The notes under the pieces: generated by a model | Seen by the model: the letters and a program-made list of their open reading frames with translations, nothing else | Database searches by the model: none | What the model was told of the DNA's origin: nothing | Shown: one piece after another, positions 25,097-29,548 of the stretch | Numbering within the stretch: the first letter of the stretch is position 1 | Layout of the letters: each line of letters starts with the position of its first letter | DNA from: an uncultured Ruminococcus sp. | GTDB taxonomy: Bacteria > Bacillota > Clostridia > Oscillospirales > Acutalibacteraceae | Direction of reading: 5' to 3' | Assembly: GCA_902773045.1 (NCBI GenBank) | Contig: CACYDE010000116.1 | Location: forward strand, 1-29,548 | Length of the DNA stretch: 29,548 nucleotides | Position numbers and translations under genes: made by a program

Positions 25097-26479
25097 ATGG
25101 TTTTAGATTATGTTGGCGTAAAAGAAATAAACGGTTCTCTCATCGTCCTTGACGGAGTTAAAGGCGCATTCAACGAGGAAATAGTGGATATCCGTCTTGA
25201 CGACGGAACTGTCAGACAGGGAAGAATAGTTCAGATGGACGGCGAAAGGATCGTTGTTCAGGTTTTTGAAAGTACAAGAAATATTTCTTTGAAAAATACC
25301 AAAACCCGTCTTACTGCAAGACCCATGGAGATGCCGCTTTCGAAGGAGATCATCGGAAGAATTCTCAACGGATCGGGAAAACCCATCGACGGATTGGGGG
25401 ACATTTATCCCGAAAAGAAAGCGAACATCAACGGAACGCCGCTCAACCCTGTTTCACGTGTTTATCCGAAGAACTATATAAATACCGGTATCTCAACGAT
25501 CGATACGCTTATCACTCTTATCAGAGGACAGAAGCTTCCGATCTTTTCAGGTTCGGGTATGAAACATAACGAGCTTGCGGTTCAGATCGTTCGTCAGGCG
25601 AAAATCGCGGATGATGACGGAAAAGGATTCTGTGTCGTTTTTGCCGCGATGGGTGTAAAAAACGATGTTGCCGATTATTTCAAGAGAAGCTTTGAAGAGT
25701 TCGGCGTTATGAATAAGGTCGTAATGCTGCTTAATCTTGCAAATGACCCTATCATCGAGAGAATACTTACTCCTAAGTGTGCTTTGACGGTTGCGGAATA
25801 TCTTGCGTTCGAGCTTGATATGCACGTTCTTGTAATTATGACCGATATGACCTCTTATGCTGAGGCGCTTCGTGAATTCTCCTCCTCAAAGGGCGAAATT
25901 CCCGGAAGAAAAGGATATCCCGGATATCTTTACTCCGATCTTGCTTCGCTTTACGAGCGTGCGGGAATGGTCAACGGAAGCAAAGGGTCGGTTACTCAGA
26001 TTCCTATTCTGACGATGCCGAATGATGATATCACTCACCCGGTTCCCGATCTTACGGGATATATTACGGAGGGACAGATCGTTCTTGACCGTTCACTTCA
26101 GGGACAGGGAATTTATCCTCCGATCGATATTCTTCCGTCGCTTTCACGTCTGATGAAAGACGGTATCGGAGAGGGCTACACAAGAGCCGATCATCAGGCG
26201 CTTGCGAATCAGCTTTTCTCGTCTTATGCAAAGGTTATCGACGCGAGGTCGTTGGCTTCGGTTATCGGCGCGGAGGAGCTTTCTCCGATCGACAAAAAAT
26301 ACCTTGCGTTTGGCGAGAAATTTGAGGACAGATTTGTGAACCAGAAGTTCACGGAAAACCGTTCGATCGAACAGAGTCTTGATCTCGGTTGGGAACTTCT
26401 CGGATTTCTCCCGAGAGGTGAGCTTGACAGAGTTGACGACGCAATACTTGATAAATATTATAAGCCGCAAGAGGATTGA
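25097..26479 (+). CDS. ntpB: V-type ATPase regulatory subunit B
   Basis: A 460-residue nucleotide-binding but non-catalytic partner of subunit A. The P-loop position reads FSGSGMKHNELA without the GKT lysine/threonine, as expected for B subunits. PGRKGYPGYLYSDLASLYERAG is the family signature. The C-terminal region (GLGW-like DLGWELLGFLPRGELDRV) matches full-length B. The ATG at 25097 lies 33 bp after the A gene, with AAAGGA 10 bp upstream. Confidence 0.98.
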   Translation: MVLDYVGVKEINGSLIVLDGVKGAFNEEIVDIRLDDGTVRQGRIVQMDGERIVVQVFESTRNISLKNTKTRLTARPMEMPLSKEIIGRILNGSGKPIDGLGDIYPEKKANINGTPLNPVSRVYPKNYINTGISTIDTLITLIRGQKLPIFSGSGMKHNELAVQIVRQAKIADDDGKGFCVVFAAMGVKNDVADYFKRSFEEFGVMNKVVMLLNLANDPIIERILTPKCALTVAEYLAFELDMHVLVIMTDMTSYAEALREFSSSKGEIPGRKGYPGYLYSDLASLYERAGMVNGSKGSVTQIPILTMPNDDITHPVPDLTGYITEGQIVLDRSLQGQGIYPPIDILPSLSRLMKDGIGEGYTRADHQALANQLFSSYAKVIDARSLASVIGAEELSPIDKKYLAFGEKFEDRFVNQKFTENRSIEQSLDLGWELLGFLPRGELDRVDDAILDKYYKPQED

Positions 26480-26510
26480 TTTTTCGTTGAGAATATGTGA
26501 GGTGAGATAA

Positions 26511-27143
26511 TTGGCTGCACAGGCAGTACCTACCAAAGGTAATCTGATGAACTCAAAGAAGTCGCTTGAACTTTCGAAGCTGGGATATGAACTGCTTGAC
26601 AAGAAAAGAAATATTCTCATTCGCGAGATGATGTCTTTGATCGATCATGCCAAAGCGATTCAGGGGAAGATAGACAAAGCCTACGAAGAGGCTTATCTGG
26701 CTTTGGAAACGGCGAATGTAACGATGGGTTTCTGCGATCAGATCTCTCGCTCTGTTCCCGAGGAGGATTCATTGACTTTGTCATACAGAAGCGTCATGGG
26801 TGTTGAGATCCCGATAGTTGCGATTCAGGAGAAAGACGGTCTTGATCTTCAGTATGGCCTTTATACTACGAATTCGATTCTTGATGACGCTCAGCAGAAA
26901 TTTATGGAAGTTAAATATCTGACCGCACATCTCGCCGAGATCGAAAACAGTGTTTACAGGCTTGCAAATGCGATCAGTACTACTCAAAGACGTGCGAATG
27001 CTTTGAAAAATATTATGATCCCGCGTTTCGAGGGAACGGTCAAGTATATTACCGATGCTCTTGACGAAAAGGACAGAGAAGAGTTTTCACGCCTTAAGGT
27101 TATCAAAAGACAAAAACAGGCTTTGGAAGAAAGCGAGCAATAA
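26511..27143 (+). CDS. ntpD: V-type ATPase subunit D (central rotor shaft)
   Basis: A 210-residue protein made mostly of two long antiparallel helices, with the family N-terminus VPTKGNLMNSKKSLELSKLGYELLDKKR and the C-terminal RRANALKNIMIPRFEGTVKYI. It forms the shaft that turns inside A3B3 together with subunit F. The start is TTG at 26511, 5 bp after AGGTGA. It is the last gene of the operon, followed by a strong terminator four bases after the stop. Confidence 0.96.
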   Translation: MAAQAVPTKGNLMNSKKSLELSKLGYELLDKKRNILIREMMSLIDHAKAIQGKIDKAYEEAYLALETANVTMGFCDQISRSVPEEDSLTLSYRSVMGVEIPIVAIQEKDGLDLQYGLYTTNSILDDAQQKFMEVKYLTAHLAEIENSVYRLANAISTTQRRANALKNIMIPRFEGTVKYITDALDEKDREEFSRLKVIKRQKQALEESEQ

Positions 27144-27146
27144 GTT

Positions 27147-27183
27147 AAATTCCACCTATCAAAATGCGATAGGTGGAATTTTC
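27147..27183 (+). terminator. Terminator of the V-ATPase operon
   Basis: A perfect 14-bp stem, AAATTCCACCTATC (27147-27160) with GATAGGTGGAATTT (27168-27181), has a 7-nt loop. Its right arm ends in AATTTTC. Confidence 0.92.
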
Positions 27184-27273
27184 AAATATCGGATTTTTGA
27201 TAGGGATTTTTTACCACAGATCGTTAACCTGTTGTACCGTTAATGTAAAATGTTAAAGGATTGATAATGAATT

Positions 27274-29277
27274 ATGCTCAAAGGACTGAAAACATTAAAA
27301 AAAGATACCATAAGAAATGATATTATAAGCGGATTCATAATCGCTCTTGTTTCGATCCCCATATCAATGGGCTACGCTCAGATCGCCGGACTTCCTCCGC
27401 AGTACGGACTCTACGGTTCTGTGATTCCTGTGATCTTATTTGCGTTGTTTTCCTCATCTCCGCAGTACATCTTCGGAATTGACGCAGCGCCTGCCGCTTT
27501 GGTCGGCGGAACACTGGCGGGACTCGGGATCGCAAGCGGCTCGGAAGAAGCTATGGTTCAGGTTCCGATAATCGCATTTTTCACGGGAATCTGGCTGTTG
27601 ATTTTTTATCTGATGAAATTCGGAAAGCTGACGCGATTCGTTTCCTCTCCTGTTATGGGCGGTTTCATAAGCGGAATATGTTCGACAATAATTCTCATGC
27701 AAATGCCTAAGCTTTTCGGAGGTCAAGCGGGAATGGGAGAGCTTCGTGAACTGATTCCACATATTATTTTCGAATTCAAAAGCAGCTTCAATTTAAGCTC
27801 AATACTTATCGCGGCTGTATGCATTACGGTGATCCAGGTTTTCAAAAAGATAATGCCTAAGTTTCCGGCGTCTGTGATCGTTATGATCGCTGCCGCAGCG
27901 ATCCAGTATTTCACGGATTTTTGCGGAAAATTATCGGTCAATACTTTGCCGGCTGTTGAAAGAGGGCTCGGTAGTTTTTCTGTTCCCGATTTCACTTTGA
28001 ATAATTCGTACACGGGTATTGTTTCCGGCTTTACGATTGCAATAGTTATCGCTGCGGAAACGCTTTTGGCAGAGCATAATTTTGCAGAAAAGAATGATTA
28101 TATTATCGACGACGACAGCGAACTCCTTGCGTTTTCCGTTTGTAACATAGCGGCTTCTTTCATAGGAGTGCTTCCCGTTAACGGAAGTGTTTCGAGGTCG
28201 TCGATGAACGACCAGTTCGGAGGGAAAAGCCAGCTCACCTTATTGTTTGCGTCGGCAGTTATGGCTTGTATTCTGATCTTCTGCACAGGATTTATAAATT
28301 ATCTTCCGGTTCCCGTTCTGACTTCTATCGTAGTCTGCGCTTTGTGGAGCGGAACCGAATTTCATCTTGCAAGACAGCTCAGAAGAAGCAGCCGTAAGGA
28401 GTATTATATTTTCCTCGGAGCATTTTTCGGAGTTCTGATATTCGGAACGATCTACGGAGTTGTGATCGGCGTTATCCTTTCATTTTTAAATGTGATTATC
28501 AGAGAAAGCGATCCTCCGACGGCTTTTCTTGGGGTTATTCCCGGAAGAAATCATTTTTATGATCTCGAAACATACGCCAAGGCTCGCCCGATAAAAAACG
28601 TTGTTATCTATAGTTTCAAAGGAAACCTCTTTTTCGCAAATATTGAAGGCTTTAAAAAAGATATAGAGAACTCGATCAGAGATGACACAAAATACATTAT
28701 CGTAGACGCCGGCGGGATCGGAAGTCTTGACTCAACCGGTGCTGCGGCATTGGGATCACTTTACAAGCGACTTTTGAACCGAGGAATACAGCTGTTCTTC
28801 ACCGAGCATATTTCTAAGGTCAACGAAGAGATGAGAACATACGGAGTTGGTTATATTGTTGAAAAGGGCGGAGTGAGAAAAACGATCTCGGACGCTCTTG
28901 CGGCGGTTGGCTACGTTCGTCCATATCCTCTTTGTGACGATTACGAAGATCAAAATGTAACCGATGATATGGCTATACTACAGGAGTTTGAATGGGCATT
29001 CGGGAACGACGCACAGCATTATATTGATATATATACTAAGAAAATTCTCAGTAATGCGAAAGCAATCGACCCCGATGACAGCCATGCTTCGGAAGAGTTC
29101 GAACATCTTTGGGACAGTGTTTCGCCTATAAGCGATCATATCCTTCTTGATTTTATGGAAAGAAAGTCCTCGGAACTATCAGAAAAATATGATATTGACG
29201 AAAAAACAATACGTTCGGTGATCCTCAATCACCGAGAGACTTTGGTCAAGGACGAGATATTCGGTCACAGTCTTTGA
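27274..29277 (+). CDS. SulP-family anion transporter with STAS domain and C-terminal extension
   Basis: A 667-residue protein. Residues ~10-430 hold about 10-12 membrane helices with the SulP signature AQIAGLPPQYGLYGS near residues 35-50 and FGIDAAPAALVGG. A STAS domain follows (about 442-545; IVDAGGIGSLDSTGAAALGSL). The family carries sulfate, bicarbonate or other anions, and the substrate here cannot be read from sequence. About 120 residues after the STAS domain are acidic and helical and are not part of the usual SulP/STAS layout. The ATG at 27274 has AAAGGA 13 bp upstream, rather distant. It has no visible tie to the V-ATPase operon beyond adjacency, with a terminator between. Confidence 0.92.
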   Translation: MLKGLKTLKKDTIRNDIISGFIIALVSIPISMGYAQIAGLPPQYGLYGSVIPVILFALFSSSPQYIFGIDAAPAALVGGTLAGLGIASGSEEAMVQVPIIAFFTGIWLLIFYLMKFGKLTRFVSSPVMGGFISGICSTIILMQMPKLFGGQAGMGELRELIPHIIFEFKSSFNLSSILIAAVCITVIQVFKKIMPKFPASVIVMIAAAAIQYFTDFCGKLSVNTLPAVERGLGSFSVPDFTLNNSYTGIVSGFTIAIVIAAETLLAEHNFAEKNDYIIDDDSELLAFSVCNIAASFIGVLPVNGSVSRSSMNDQFGGKSQLTLLFASAVMACILIFCTGFINYLPVPVLTSIVVCALWSGTEFHLARQLRRSSRKEYYIFLGAFFGVLIFGTIYGVVIGVILSFLNVIIRESDPPTAFLGVIPGRNHFYDLETYAKARPIKNVVIYSFKGNLFFANIEGFKKDIENSIRDDTKYIIVDAGGIGSLDSTGAAALGSLYKRLLNRGIQLFFTEHISKVNEEMRTYGVGYIVEKGGVRKTISDALAAVGYVRPYPLCDDYEDQNVTDDMAILQEFEWAFGNDAQHYIDIYTKKILSNAKAIDPDDSHASEEFEHLWDSVSPISDHILLDFMERKSSELSEKYDIDEKTIRSVILNHRETLVKDEIFGHSL

Positions 29278-29279
29278 AA

Positions 29280-29318
29280 AAAACGCGGAGCATTTCACAC
29301 TGTCTCCGCGTTTTCTTT
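29280..29318 (+). terminator. Terminator of the SulP gene
   Basis: AAAACGCGGAG (29280-29290) pairs with CTCCGCGTTTT (29304-29314), followed by CTTTTC. It begins 3 bp after the stop codon. Confidence 0.9.
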
Positions 29319-29321
29319 TCA

Positions 29322-29350
29322 TTAAAAACATGTTATTAACATGTTTTTAA
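29322..29350. repeat. Perfect 13-bp inverted repeat
   Basis: TTAAAAACATGTT (29322-29334) and AACATGTTTTTAA (29338-29350) are separated by three bases. It could be an operator for a gene beyond the window or a weak bidirectional terminator. Confidence 0.85.
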
Positions 29351-29548
29351 CGCTTTTTTCAAAGAAAATAAAGAGAATAATATTTTATCCTTATAGCCGT
29401 TCACGAAAAATAACTGCATGATTCGGTGCGTTTTCTTCATCATGGCTGTGGGTCATTGCCTATAATTTATAGCAAACCAAACAAATATCCAGACAAGTTC
29501 GACGCCCCGGTAAGCGCATAGCTGCGTTGTCGTCCTCGACATACGCCA
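29351..29548. other. Non-coding right edge, possible dispersed repeat
   Basis: AT-rich sequence changes to GC-richer sequence at about 29490. On the minus strand a frame open from the edge ends at about 29462 and reads ...EDDNAAMRLPGRRTCLDI... I have an unverified impression that this kind of short frame recurs in ruminococcal genomes as a repeat-encoded false gene. No complete gene is supported here. Confidence 0.4.

Overview
The window looks like a Clostridia (Oscillospiraceae) chromosome segment, most likely from a Ruminococcus-like gut fibre degrader. The basis is a secreted protein ending in a type I dockerin, BspA-type leucine-rich repeats, a sodium/proton V-type ATPase operon in place of a visible F-type one, and strong Gram-positive style ribosome binding sites and sigma-A promoters. 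The species is inferred, not proven. I saw no tRNA, rRNA, CRISPR array, prophage or intact insertion sequence.

Layout. Positions 1-1434 (minus strand) are visibly GC-rich and carry a translationally coupled acyltransferase (plsC) and a partial short-chain dehydrogenase (fabG-like). They are separated from everything else by an AT-rich spacer with a tetranucleotide microsatellite, (AAGC)11. From about 1621 on, composition is moderate and uniform. A secreted BspA-LRR/dockerin protein with a 42-bp-repeat linker (1805-5056) is followed by a terminator, then uvrB under a near-consensus promoter. Next come an AT-rich CPBP-family membrane protease whose 3' end runs into a dispersed repeat, and a divergent type IIA topoisomerase pair (8438-12689). 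The minus-strand genes nrdR and prfB follow, separated by a cluster of palindromes. A zinc-ribbon/DUF2628 membrane protein and an ACT-domain/UPF0210 pair come next. The nine-gene V-ATPase operon (18413-27143) has gene order G/H-C-I-K-F-E-A-B-D and is closed by a strong terminator. A SulP anion transporter with an unusual C-terminal extension (27274-29277) comes last. The right edge holds a 13-bp inverted repeat and a GC-richer stretch that may be part of a dispersed repeat.

How the genes work together. The V-ATPase genes build a complete rotary ion pump/ATP synthase: catalytic A3B3 head, D/F central stalk, C connector, E/G peripheral stalks, I stator and K ring. nrdR, uvrB, the topoisomerase pair and prfB are housekeeping genes for dNTP control, excision repair, DNA topology and translation termination. 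The dockerin protein would be exported and docked on a cohesin-bearing scaffold or cell surface.

The points most worth checking are the composition break beside the AAGC microsatellite (chimeric assembly, transfer or phase-variable locus), the shared repeat end at 8113 and 16460, a promoter-terminator unit of about 90 bp that could encode a tiny RNA, and the right-edge repeat. I did not find convincing evidence of a wholly new multi-gene system.
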